From Gossypium raimondii (Eukaryota; Streptophyta; Magnoliopsida; Malvales; Malvaceae): a DNA stretch of 64,000 bases. The notes below the pieces were generated by a model that saw only the letters and a list, made by a program, of their open reading frames with translations, had not been told where the DNA came from and searched no databases. Positions 50,825 through 60,931 of this stretch are shown here, piece by piece; positions within the stretch are counted from its first letter, which is position 1, and every line of letters starts with the position of its first letter. The position numbers and the translations under genes were made by a program. Location: contig NC_068569.1 of assembly GCF_025698545.1 (NCBI RefSeq), forward strand, positions 15,376,001-15,440,000, given 5' to 3'.

Positions 50825-53500
50825 TAATACATGCACGGATGGGGTGAAATTTATTAAATTTCAATCACCAAAGATACCAATTTTTAAGCTTGAGAAATCA
50901 GTAGACTTGCGATGACTTTTTGAATGAGATTCTGGCATTTTTGAGTCGAGATGTCACATGGAGTTTGAAGATCTATCTCTTAGCTTCGAAGCGTATTTTG
51001 AATCACTCGATTTTGAGTTCGGGAGCTCAAGTTATGACCGTTTTAGTGAAGACTGCGTGAGCAGAATTTCTGAACGGGATTATGACAGGAATTATGAATT
51101 TCGGGCTTTTAATTCGAGTTTAAATCATATTGGGTTCAGGTTTTAGGCTTAATTTTTATTATATATGAACCCAATATTGTATTTATCAGCTATTTTAAGT
51201 TATTTAAGAGTTTTTTTTAGAAGAGTTTTAACAATCTTTTTAGATTGTGGAGATCATTTTTAAACTTTTTCTTGCCAAGGTATTTATCTTGGAGGGGAAT
51301 TAGAGCCGCTTGAAGGGAGTTGTGAATTTTTCGTGTTTCCAATGCTTCTTAGGACTTCTATACGACATGTTCTATCTTTCCATTTATCTTCTGTATTCGC
51401 TTCCTTAATTTTTGATTTATTATTTTATTTTAGTTAATTATTTTAATTATTTTATCTGACTTGGATTCAATTTCGTTTCAGGTTGTGTCAAAATCCAAGT
51501 TTCTTTCCAAATGTCTAGAGTCCTAAGTCAAATCCGCGACTTTGACAAACTTTACAATCCACTATCGCGTTCATCCTTCTCATCCTTTATCATTTGGAAT
51601 CAGATTTGGGCGTTTTAGGTATTCTTTTTATTTTTATAAACTGATTTTTAGCAAACAGCCTCAAAATAATTTTTTTTACCCCGACAGTTTTCGGAAAAAA
51701 TATTTTTCAGTGGGTAAACAATTTTCAAACGATTTAAAATTTTAGAAACTATTTTTTGGCACTATTTTAGAGTATAAAAAAATATTTCTCACAAAAAAAA
51801 GTGATCGAAAAGTAAAAAAAATACGAAAAAAATAAAAAAAATATTATGTGGGTTGAATTTTGTGCTGAAAATTTCCAGATCAGATCTACATTATTTGAGA
51901 AGGCTCCAGTTTAAATTTTGTAATTTTTGGAAATTGGGAACACCTCGAACGAAGTTTGTTAAGTTATTTTGCAATTTTTCGGGTTTTTGGGTTTCAACAA
52001 CTTTCATTGACTCTTAGCCTTAGGTTTTCATTTGTTTTTTTCTTTTTATTGTTCCGTTATGCATTCTAACACTTTATTGTTTCTTGTGTTAGTAGGTTAA
52101 AGCACGTTGCACATTCTTTCCTCCGTGCAATAAAATTATTTGATGTCTAGCTGATTTTGGACTCATAATGCTCTTAGGTTTGCTTTGTTAGTTTGATTCT
52201 AATACATTCTAATTGATTGATATCGACACTTTTTAAAAGACTCACAAGATTAATTCTTACCTCATTGAGAATTTGATTTTTATTTCTGAGTGCATAACAA
52301 TGACATTTGCTTAAATTTTCTTTTCTTGAGTGTTGTGTTCTTTTCAGGCTTTCATAATGATTCGCAATACTATGATGGGGAAGTTGAGAAGGGATCAAGA
52401 GGTTCGAAATGCTCGAGATCAGCAATGTGACACTATTTTAAACACGATCAACAAAAATTTAGAATGTCTAAGTACAAAAATTAAGCTTCGAAATCGTAAT
52501 TGGGGAGATAAATTGATTAACCTCGTCTTCGTGCAAATAATGCTCGACATGTCTCTTGTGCAAATGATGAGACTTTGGTTAATAATGACCATAGACAACA
52601 TTTTTTAGCCAAACCAAAGTTCAACATTCCACCATTTCGAGGGAAGTATGATCCCGAAGCATTTTGTGATTGGGAATTAAAAATTGAACTTATGTTTCGT
52701 TACTATAAATGCCAGGAAGAGGAAAAAGTCCAATTGGCAATCCTTGAATTTTCAGATTATGCATTGAGTTGGTGGATTCAACTTGGAATTGATCGTTAAA
52801 GAAACCGTGAAACGGTAATTGAAACATGGGACGAGTTTAAGCAAATGATGCAAAAGCGTTACATTTCTTCTCATTACTATAGAGAGGTCTCAACGAGACT
52901 TCAATGCATTGTTCAAGGTAATCAATCTATTGATGAATACTTTTTGTTTAGATTAAATTATAATTCTAGTATACTTAAGAGTTTTATTTAGATATATTTA
53001 GCTAGCCTATATATTGGCCTTTGCATTGTACACAATTTAGACAAATTCATTATTATTCTATTTCTCTTTTGAGTTAATAAATTTTCTCTAGGTTTTTCTT
53101 TTCAAGAATTTCTCAAGTTTCTTTTAGAAGAGTTTTAATAATCTTTTTAAATTGTGGGGATCATCTTCAAACTTTTTCTTGCCAAGGTTTCTATCTTGGA
53201 GGGAAAATTAGAGCCGCTTGAAGGGGGTTGTAGATTCTTCGTATTTTCAAGGCTTCTTAAGACTTCTACACGCCAGATTCTATCTTTCCATTTATCTTCT
53301 TTATTCGCTTCCTTAATCTTTGATTTATTATTTTATTTTAGTTATTTATTTTAATTATTTTATCTGACTTAGATTCAATTTCGTTTCAAGTTGTGTCAAA
53401 ATCTAAGTTTCTTTCCAAACGTCTAGAGCCCTAAGTCAAATTCGCGACTTTGACAAATTTTACGATCCGCTTTAGCGTTCATCCTTCTCATCCTTTATCA
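50825..53500 (+). mobile_element. Small gag-only LTR retroelement inserted in the LINE (fossil)
   Basis: Flanked by the 5-bp target duplication CCTTC (50820-50824 and 53501-53505). About 390 bp near its left side (51205-51592) repeats at its right end (53116-53500), both ending 'ctcatcctttatca'; these are LTR parts. The left LTR appears to span 50825-51592, but the sequence before the right-hand copy differs, so the two LTRs do not match over their 5' parts. The inside holds a Ty3/gypsy-type gag piece (about 52600-52960) and no pol. It is broken, with a few breaks in gag. Age is moderate, since the shared LTR parts differ by roughly 8-10% by eye. Confidence 0.8.
52600..52960 (+). pseudogene. 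Fossil gag fragment in the LTR element
   Basis: The retrotransposon gag signature is readable: FNIPPFRGKYDPEAFCDW, then YALSWWIQL, then a basic RYISSHYYREV segment. Family Ty3/gypsy. The gene is broken and stops at the right-hand LTR region; no zinc knuckle, protease or pol follows. Confidence 0.75.
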
Positions 53501-55199
53501 CCTTCATAGCAAACCCAAACAACCAGCCTCATGATGAATCTCGAAGAACACCACCAATAGTAGGATTAGAGTACTGTAACGATAGTGCGCCATCTGTATT
53601 AAACTTAACCCATCCTTACTCAGATGGATACCAATTATCACGAGTGATTGTGCTGCACATAAGTTGATCCATACATTTATAATTAATGATATTTCTTATC
53701 CAAGCCATGTATTTCGAAATCAGATTGCTACTGTTACTACTTGCTTGTTGGAAAATGAATTCATTTCAACCCTTCCAAAAGTAGCCAATACATGATTATT
53801 AAGAAAGATGGCCATTCGCCATCAATTTTCGTGATGCCTTCCCTCATTCATGATGTTCCATTTCAATCAAGTTTCTAACAGATAATTAAATAAAGAAGTC
53901 TAAATATTTTTAGGCACAATAGTCTTCCAAACCGTGATAGAAAATTGGCAATCTTGCACAACGTGAATTGGTGTTTTCACAAGTCCACCACACTGCACAT
54001 AGTGAGCATCATCAACCATTCCACGTCTCACTCTCTCCCCATTAGTAAGCAGCCATAAGAAGACCCTTACTCGTTGGAGAGTATTAACTTTCTAAATCGA
54101 GTTATCCTTTTGTGGTAGCAAATCTCTTCTCTCAACAAGTTTGTAAGTTTCAGAAGAAGAGAAACATCCTCCATACAAGTTGATCAGGATCTGCAGCTTG
54201 GTGTAGGCGGTAAAATTGTTGCAATACAAGCTAAAATGTGTCGAGGAAGAAGCAATTCAAGTCGATGCCAATTCCAAGTTCCACCAGCTTTGACCAAATC
54301 ATAAACATGGAGAGTTTCATCGATATATACTCTGCTTATATGATGCATTTAAAGAGAGCCAATATCTTTTACCCAATGATCATTCTAGAAATTTGCTAGC
54401 CGTCTTGATTAAGAAGAAGAATTCATAATGGAAATTCGTTCTATATTTTTATTGAACAAGTGGAGAGCTGGAATTCTATTCTTTGTGTAAAAATCTTAGA
54501 TTTTGCTAAGTTGCAATAACAATTAACTATGAAACATTTTGTGATTTTTAGGTTAGATTTTGAAAAGGGAATATATTCAATTAGCTTGGGTTGTATGGCT
54601 TAGGCCTAAAATGAGGTTTTTTACGCAAATAGGGTAAGAAAAAAAAATCCACTGAAATAGGGTGTCAGAAAAAATATTTATCAAAATGGGTTACTTTTTT
54701 CATTGGTGCCTATTAGATAGGCGCCAATGAATAAAAAAATAATATTTTTTGAATAAAATATATTTTTATATTTTTTTAATAATTTTTAAAAAAATACGGG
54801 TCAAAATACGGTCAACGGGACGGGTCGGGTGGCGCCTATCAAGTAAGCGCCAATGAAGGTGCCTCATAGAGAGGCGCCAATGGTGGCCTCTACCCATGCA
54901 TTGCAGGCTACTCCAAAGACATGGTCTTATCCCCTCATGTTTGTTTTTTTTTTTGCCTATAAGTAAATGGTCCCAACATGCAATGGGCACGGTAAAGAAA
55001 AAAAAAAGAGAGAAAGGAGAAAAGAAGAAGAAGAAAGAAAGAAAAAAAAGGTAATGTATTATTTTAGTAAATAAATTTGTTTATAATTTAAAAAGTTTAT
55101 AGTTTGTGAATTTTTTAGAAGATATTTTAGAAGATATTGTGAATTTTTTTATTAATTACTAATTATAAATTATCTATATTTAGTGTTTATAGTTTGGAT

Positions 55200-55510
55200 T
55201 AGAATTTTGTATGAATATTCTAATTTTTTGTATGAATATTGTAATTTTTATGAATATTATAATTATTTTATAATTAAATTTGTATTTATAATTTTGCATT
55301 AGTATTTTGTATGAATATTGTAATTTTTGTATGAATTTGTAATTTTGTATGAATATTGTAATTTTTTGTATGAATATTGTAATATTATAATTTTATATGA
55401 ATATTGCAATTTTTTTGTATGAATATTGTAATATTGTAATTTTGTATGAATATTGTAATGTCGAGATATATTGTAATATTGTATTTTTTGTATGAATATT
55501 GTAATTATTT
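55200..55510. repeat. Minisatellite-like TATGAATATTGTAATTTTT units in the left arm
   Basis: An imperfect tandem array of about 20-bp units, mirrored in the right arm at about 57000-57330. It accounts for the IFIQKLQYSYK-like spurious open frame on the plus strand at 57121. Confidence 0.8.
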
Positions 55511-55888
55511 TATAATTAATTTGTTAGTAATTTAGGATTATGTTATAAATTTTGTGTTTGTAATTATTTAAAATTTAATTTATTAGTAATTTAGGATTAA
55601 GCTATAAATTGTTGAGTTTAGTTTAGTATTTGGTGAGTTTAACATATAAAGTTTATAAAAAATTAAAATCATTTTATTAAAAGTTTAATTATAAAAATTA
55701 AAATCATTTTATTAAAAGTTTAATTATAACTGACTTTTTAATCATATAGTTGTTGTTAACTCATTTAATTTTTATATAATGTAACTTTTATATAATTTAA
55801 TTTTATTTGATTTTGTATTTATTTAACAAGAATTATTAATTTTTGAAACAAATTAATGAATTCATTTTTTGATTGCGATTTGTAGGAA

Positions 55889-56717
55889 ATGAGTTTTCTA
55901 ATTAATAATAATAATCACATATCAAGTACTATTAATGAGATGGTAATAAAATTTTTATTTGATATTCATGTTATTTGCTAAATTAAATTATATTGCATTA
56001 ACTATTTTGCTAATTTAATAATGTCAGGGTCCGTACCGCGTACTGAGGGGCCGTGTTAATTGTGTAGGGTTTCAGCCAGATGAACGCCTAATACCATACT
56101 TAGAGTTAGCCAGGTTCGGATCAGCGGCATTGATCCGGACTTTTGATCTGCGATATGACTTGATTTTCACTTTATTCGAGCGATGGCGTCCGGAGACCCA
56201 CACATTTCATTTGCCGTGCGAAGAGTGTACCGTCACTTTAGAGGATGTCGCAGTACAGCTCAGGCTTCCCATAGACGGGAATGCGGTCACGGGCGTAAGT
56301 TCAATCTCTAGGCCGGCTACCCTTTGCAATGAATTACTTGGACGCTCGCCAAGTCAGGGGAAATTTACCAGTTTCAGATTTTCATGGCTAAAGGCCAATT
56401 TTGAGTATTTGTCAAGTACTGCTAATGAATGGGAGGTGATGCAAGCTGTTCGAGCTTACATTATGCACCTTATAGGGGGTGTACTCATGCCGGATGCAAA
56501 CGGTAGTAAGGTCCACTTGATGTACTTACCCCTATTATCCAATTTGCATAACACTCGTTCATACAGTTGGGGGTCCGCAGTTTTAGCCATGTCAGATCGC
56601 GAACTTTGTTTGACGACGCCTCCTTCTGCGGTTGACATATGCGGATGCCTCATCATCATGCGATCGTGGACACTTTACCTTAATTTGTTTCAAAAATCAA
56701 TAATTATTGTTAAATAA
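55889..56717 (+). CDS. Plant mobile domain (MAIL1/MAIN-like) protein, C-terminally truncated
   Basis: Exon 1 is 55889-55942 (MSFLINNNNHISSTINEM), with an 85-nt GT-AG intron; exon 2 is 56028-56717. Together they give 247 aa without a stop. The plant mobile domain start is clear: GPYRVLRGR, then YLELARFGSAALI, then LPCEECTVTLEDVAVQL, LRLPIDGNAVTG and SYSWGSAVLAMSDRELC. Full proteins of this family (MAIN, MAIL1, PP7-long-form) go on well beyond this point. Here the frame runs into the right arm at about 56680 and stops about a dozen codons later, so the second half of the domain is lost. MAIN/MAIL1 act in gene expression and transposon silencing; whether this piece is expressed is unknown. It sits wholly inside the foldback element. 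Confidence 0.75.
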
Positions 56718-57489
56718 ATACAAAATCAAATAAAATTAAATTATATAAAAGTTACATTATATAAAAATTAAATGAGTTAACAACAACTATATGATTAAAA
56801 AAGTCATTATAATTAAACTTTTAATAAAATGATTTTTAATTTTTTATAAACTTTATATGTTAAACTCACCAAATACTAAACTAAACTCAACAACTTATAG
56901 CTTAATCCTAAATTACTAATAAATTAAATTTTAAATAATTACAAACACAAAAATTTATAACATAATCCTAAATTACTAACAAATTAATTATAAAATAATT
57001 ACAATATTCATACAAAAATTACAATATTACAATATATCCCGACATTACAATATTCATACAAAATTACAAAATTACAATATTCATACAAAATTACAAAATT
57101 ACAATATTCATTACAAAAAATTGCAATATTCATATAAAATTATAATATTACAATATTCATACAAAAAATTACAATATTCATACAAAATTACAATATTCAT
57201 ACAAAAATTACAATATTCATACAAAATACTAATCCAAAACTATAAATACAAATTTAATTATAAAATAATTACAATATTCATAAAAATTACAATATTCATA
57301 CAAAAATTAGAATATTCATACAAAATTCTAATCCAAACTATAAACACTAAATATAGATAATTTATAATTAGTAATTAATAATAAAAATTCACAATATCTT
57401 CTAAAATATCTTCTAAAAATTCACAAACTATAAACTTTTTAAATTATAAGCAAAATTATTTACTAAAATAATACATTACCTTTTTCTTT

Positions 57490-57525
57490 TCTTTCTTCTT
57501 CTTCTTCTTCTTCTTCTTCTCCTTT
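57490..57525. repeat. CTT/TTC microsatellite in the right arm
   Basis: A run of about eight TTC units with flanking T/C tracts. The left arm has the matching 'aagaagaagaag' at about 55023-55050. Confidence 0.8.
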
Positions 57526-57930
57526 CTTTTTTTTTTTCCTCTACTGCGTGCTGTTGCATGTTGGGACCATTTACTTATAGGCAAAAAAAAAAACATGAGG
57601 GACAAGACCATGTCATTGGTGCAGCTGCAAATGATGGGCGAAGGCCACCATTGGCGCCTCTCTATGAGGCACCTTCATTGGCGCCTACCTGATAGGCGCC
57701 ACCCGACTCGACCCGACCCGTTAACCGTATTTTGACCCGTATTTTTTTTAATTTATTAAAAAAATATAAAAATATATTTTATTCAAAAAAATATTATTTT
57801 TTATTTATTGGCGCCTATCTAATTGCCACCAATGAAAAAAGTAACCTATTTTGGTAAATATTTTTTTTGACACCCTATTTCAGTAGAATTTTTTTTTCTT
57901 ACCCTATTTGTGTAAAAAACCCCTAAAATG

Positions 57931-58258
57931 TATTGGATTGAGGCAGGCTTGAATTGGGTCCATTTGATTTCGGATTCGATATCTATTCCGACGTGGCAAC
58001 TTACATCCAGAGTCTGCTTCTACGTGGCTTTATTCAATTGGAGGTCACATTAATCACAAAGAAGCCAGTTGCGGAGGATTACACCCACTGCCCAGCAAGG
58101 CATAGCCTTCCTCTTCCACACACGGCTCTGGAAATTGTTATCTTTCAATCCATCCCATTATCTTTTAACCTCTAAAAACACACTGCAAAAAATGAAAAAT
58201 TAACAGAGAAAAAAAGGACATAGAGAGGCAGAGATTATTCAGAAATTAGTTTTAAAAA
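57931..58258. other. Upstream region of the DYW-type PPR gene
   Basis: About 330 bp between the foldback element and the PPR start. A 73-codon open frame (57954-58175) has no family match. It probably holds promoter and 5' UTR, so the transposon sits very close to the promoter. Confidence 0.5.
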
Positions 58259-60931
58259 ATGGAGAATCTGATGATTACTTGTATTTCAAAACCTCCTGTA
58301 ATAATCCCAACAAAACATGACAACTTATCTGAATTTTCTCAACCCCAAACCAAGCTCTCCTTTACTTACACAAAAAACAACAAAAACCCAAAAATCACCG
58401 ACAACCATGTAAAGTACCTCGCACGAAGCGGCCGCCTAGCTGAAGCTGTAGCCGCTCTTGATTCAATTGCTCTCAGTGGGTCTCAGGTAAGACCCAATAC
58501 CTTCATTAGTTTACTTCAGGCTTGCATTGATTTCGGGTCTCTCGACTTGGGTCGAAAACTCCATGCCCGAATCCATTTAGTTAAAGAAAGTGACCCGTTC
58601 GTTGAAACCAAACTTGTCAGCATGTATGCGAAATGTGGGTCCTTTGCTGATGCTCGTAAGGTGTTCGATGAAATGATTCAAAAGAATTTGTACACTTGGT
58701 CTGCTATGATTGGTGCCTATTCCAGAGTGTCGAGGTGGAAGGAAGTTGTGGAACTTTTCTTTTTGATGATGGAAGATGGTGTTTTGCCTGATGAATTTTT
58801 GTTTCCGAGAATTTTGCAAGCTTGTGCTAATTGTGGGGATGTTAGGACCGGGAGATTGCTGCATTCTTTAGTAATTAGATTGGGGATGGTTTGTTATACA
58901 CGTGTTAGTAATTCGGTTTTAGCTGTTTATGCAAAGTGTGGGAAATTGAGGTCTGCGAGGAGGTTTTTCGATTACATGAACGAGAGGGATAGAGTGACTT
59001 GGAATTCAATGTTATTGGCGTATTGTCAGAAGGGCGAGAATGATGAAGCTTATAAATTGTTTAATGGGATGTGGGGTGAAGGAATAGAACCGTGTATTGT
59101 TTCATGGAATATATTGATTAATAGTTATAATCAGTTAGGGCGATGTGATGTGGCTTTGGGGTTGATGAAGGAGATGGAGAGTTCTAGGGTAAGTCCTGAC
59201 GTCTTTACTTGGACCTCAATGATCTCGGGGCTTGCACAAAATGGTAGGAGGTGGCAGGCCTTGTTTTTGTTTAAGGAGATGCTTTTGGCTGGGATCAAGC
59301 CTAATGGTGTTACTATCACAAGTGCAGTTTCCGCTTGTGCATCCTTGAAAGTATTAAAGCTGGGGCTTGAAATTCATTCAATTGCCCTTAGGATGGGAAT
59401 AACTGATAATGTGCTTGTTGGAAACTCCCTTATTGACATGTATGCTAAGTGCGGGGAACTGGAAGCTGCGAGGCAAGTCTTTGATATGATTGAAGAAAAA
59501 GATGTTTATACTTGGAATTCAATGATTGCTGGATATTGCCAAGCTGGGTACTGTGGGAAGGCTTATGAACTCTTTATCAAAATGCAAGAATCTGATGTGA
59601 AGCCCAATGTGATTACATGGAATACAATGATCTCAGGATACATACAAAATGGAGATGAAGATCGAGCCATGGATCTTTTTCAACGAATTGAACAGGATGG
59701 AAAGATTAGGAGAAATACAGCATCTTGGAATGCTCTTATCGCTGGTTATGTGCAACTTGGGGCTATAGATAAGGCATTTGGAGTTTTCCGACAAATGCAA
59801 TCATGCTCCATTAGTCCAAATTCAGTAACTATATTGAGTATCTTGCCTGGTTGTGCGAATTTAATTGCTACGAAAAAGGTGAAAGAGATCCATGGTTGTA
59901 TTTTGCGGAGGGATTTAGAGTTTGTAATCTCTATTTCAAATTCTCTAATAGACACTTATGCAAAGTCAGGTAATATATTATATTCTAGAAACATATTTGA
60001 TGGAATGTCGACTCGAGATATTATTTCCTGGAACTCAATAATAGGCGGTTATGTTTTACATGGTTGTTTTGATGCTGCCCTGGATCTCTTCGATCAGATG
60101 AGAAAGTTGGGGATTAAACCTAATAGAGGTACCTTTTTAAGTATTATCCTTGCACGTGGTATTGCCAAAATGGTGGATGAGGGAAAACAGATTTTTTCTA
60201 GCATCAGTGACAACTATGAGATTATACCAGCCATAGAACATTACTCAGCTATGATAGATCTCTATGGCCGCTCTGGTCGGCTTGGAGAAGCAATGGAGTT
60301 TATTGAAGACATGCCTATAGAGCCCGACTCCTCTGTTTGGACTTCCTTGTTAACTGCCTCTAGGATTCATAAGGATATTGCTTTGGCTGTCCTTGCAGGG
60401 GAACGGTTACTTGATTTGGAACCAGGAAATATTGTGGTTAACCAATTAATGTATCAGATATATAGCTTGTGTGGGAAATTGGATGACTCTTCAAAAGTGA
60501 GAAAGCTTGAAAAAGAGAGCACATTACGAAGATCTCTTGGGCACAGCTGGATTGAAGTCAGGAATACGGTGCATGCATTTGTCACTGGTGATCAATCTAA
60601 GCCATCCTCAAACCTTCTGCATTCATGGGTTCAAAACATCACTAGAGAAGTGAACATAGATGACCATCATGGTGGATTTTTCATCGAGGAAGAAAAGAAA
60701 GAGGAAATTGGCGGCATTCATAGTGAAAAACTTGCAATAGCTTTTGCCTTGATCAGCTCACCTTCTTCCCCTCAAAGTATAAGGATTGTTAAAAACATCA
60801 GAATGTGTAGGAACTGCCATTTAACTGCCAAGTATGTTTCCTTGAGATTTGGGTGTGAGATATATCTGAGTGATACAAAGTTCTTCCACCATTTTAAGAA
60901 TGGGCGCTGTTCTTGTGGAGATTATTGGTAG
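58259..60931 (+). CDS. DYW-class pentatricopeptide repeat protein (DYW7/At1g19720-like)
   Basis: Intronless, 890 aa. A short basic N-terminus precedes PLS-type PPR motifs from about residue 45 to 700. Repeats such as LVSMYAKCGSFADARKVF, TWSAMIGAYSRVSRWKEV and TWNSMIAGYCQAGYCGKAY are easy to see. An E/E+ region follows with a GHSWIEVRN motif (family PG box) near residue 762. The DYW deaminase-like domain carries the HSE zinc and catalytic motif in IHSEKLAIAFALI (about residue 822), the metal CxxC in CRNCHLTAKY (about 851) and the terminal GDYW. Such proteins bind organelle RNA and often carry out C-to-U editing. Wording and length closely resemble Arabidopsis At1g19720 (DYW7, about 894 aa). 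The target site and whether it acts in mitochondria or plastids are unknown. Confidence 0.93.
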   Translation: MENLMITCISKPPVIIPTKHDNLSEFSQPQTKLSFTYTKNNKNPKITDNHVKYLARSGRLAEAVAALDSIALSGSQVRPNTFISLLQACIDFGSLDLGRKLHARIHLVKESDPFVETKLVSMYAKCGSFADARKVFDEMIQKNLYTWSAMIGAYSRVSRWKEVVELFFLMMEDGVLPDEFLFPRILQACANCGDVRTGRLLHSLVIRLGMVCYTRVSNSVLAVYAKCGKLRSARRFFDYMNERDRVTWNSMLLAYCQKGENDEAYKLFNGMWGEGIEPCIVSWNILINSYNQLGRCDVALGLMKEMESSRVSPDVFTWTSMISGLAQNGRRWQALFLFKEMLLAGIKPNGVTITSAVSACASLKVLKLGLEIHSIALRMGITDNVLVGNSLIDMYAKCGELEAARQVFDMIEEKDVYTWNSMIAGYCQAGYCGKAYELFIKMQESDVKPNVITWNTMISGYIQNGDEDRAMDLFQRIEQDGKIRRNTASWNALIAGYVQLGAIDKAFGVFRQMQSCSISPNSVTILSILPGCANLIATKKVKEIHGCILRRDLEFVISISNSLIDTYAKSGNILYSRNIFDGMSTRDIISWNSIIGGYVLHGCFDAALDLFDQMRKLGIKPNRGTFLSIILARGIAKMVDEGKQIFSSISDNYEIIPAIEHYSAMIDLYGRSGRLGEAMEFIEDMPIEPDSSVWTSLLTASRIHKDIALAVLAGERLLDLEPGNIVVNQLMYQIYSLCGKLDDSSKVRKLEKESTLRRSLGHSWIEVRNTVHAFVTGDQSKPSSNLLHSWVQNITREVNIDDHHGGFFIEEEKKEEIGGIHSEKLAIAFALISSPSSPQSIRIVKNIRMCRNCHLTAKYVSLRFGCEIYLSDTKFFHHFKNGRCSCGDYW

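Larger units (their letters stand above)
50407..54480 (-). mobile_element. Second LINE remnant (RVT zinc domain and RNase H), split by an LTR element
   Basis: Read on the minus strand, 53930-54130 encodes a zf-RVT type segment (RVRVFLWLLTNGERVRR) and 53501-53650 starts an RNase H domain (GWVKFNTDGAL). That domain resumes at 50820 and runs to about 50460 (IKSDNALLIDIIGNDYAAD, HVPREHNKLTNYMAK). An A-rich tail (T run on the plus strand near 50408-50416) marks the 3' end. The RNase H frame continues exactly across the insertion once one copy of CCTTC is removed. Endonuclease and reverse transcriptase are missing. Confidence 0.8.
54614..57922. mobile_element. Foldback DNA transposon with 1.24 kb arms and a plant mobile domain insert
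   Basis: The left arm 54614-55856 and right arm 56680-57922 are reverse complements (each 1243 bp by edge positions, with some divergence). Outer ends read (A/G)GGTTTTTTAC, then 'caaatagggtaag'. The element is flanked by the perfect 8-bp direct repeat CTAAAATG (54606-54613, 57923-57930). The arms contain 'aggcgcc' blocks (tggcgcctat, gaggcgccaat) and repeated 'tatgaatattgtaattttt' units. The roughly 820-bp loop holds a plant mobile domain gene fragment and no transposase. Long arms with an 8-10 bp target duplication suggest a Mutator-like foldback element. Nearly equal arms imply a fairly recent insertion or ongoing arm conversion. Confidence 0.88.

Noticed and set aside
50958-51146. 62-codon acidic open frame (MEFEDLSLSFEAYFESLDFEFG)
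   Set aside because: It lies within the left LTR of the gag-only element; no family is recognised and it is probably not a gene.
57121-57360. Repetitive protein of YSYKI units
   Set aside because: It is a translation of the minisatellite in the foldback element's right arm.
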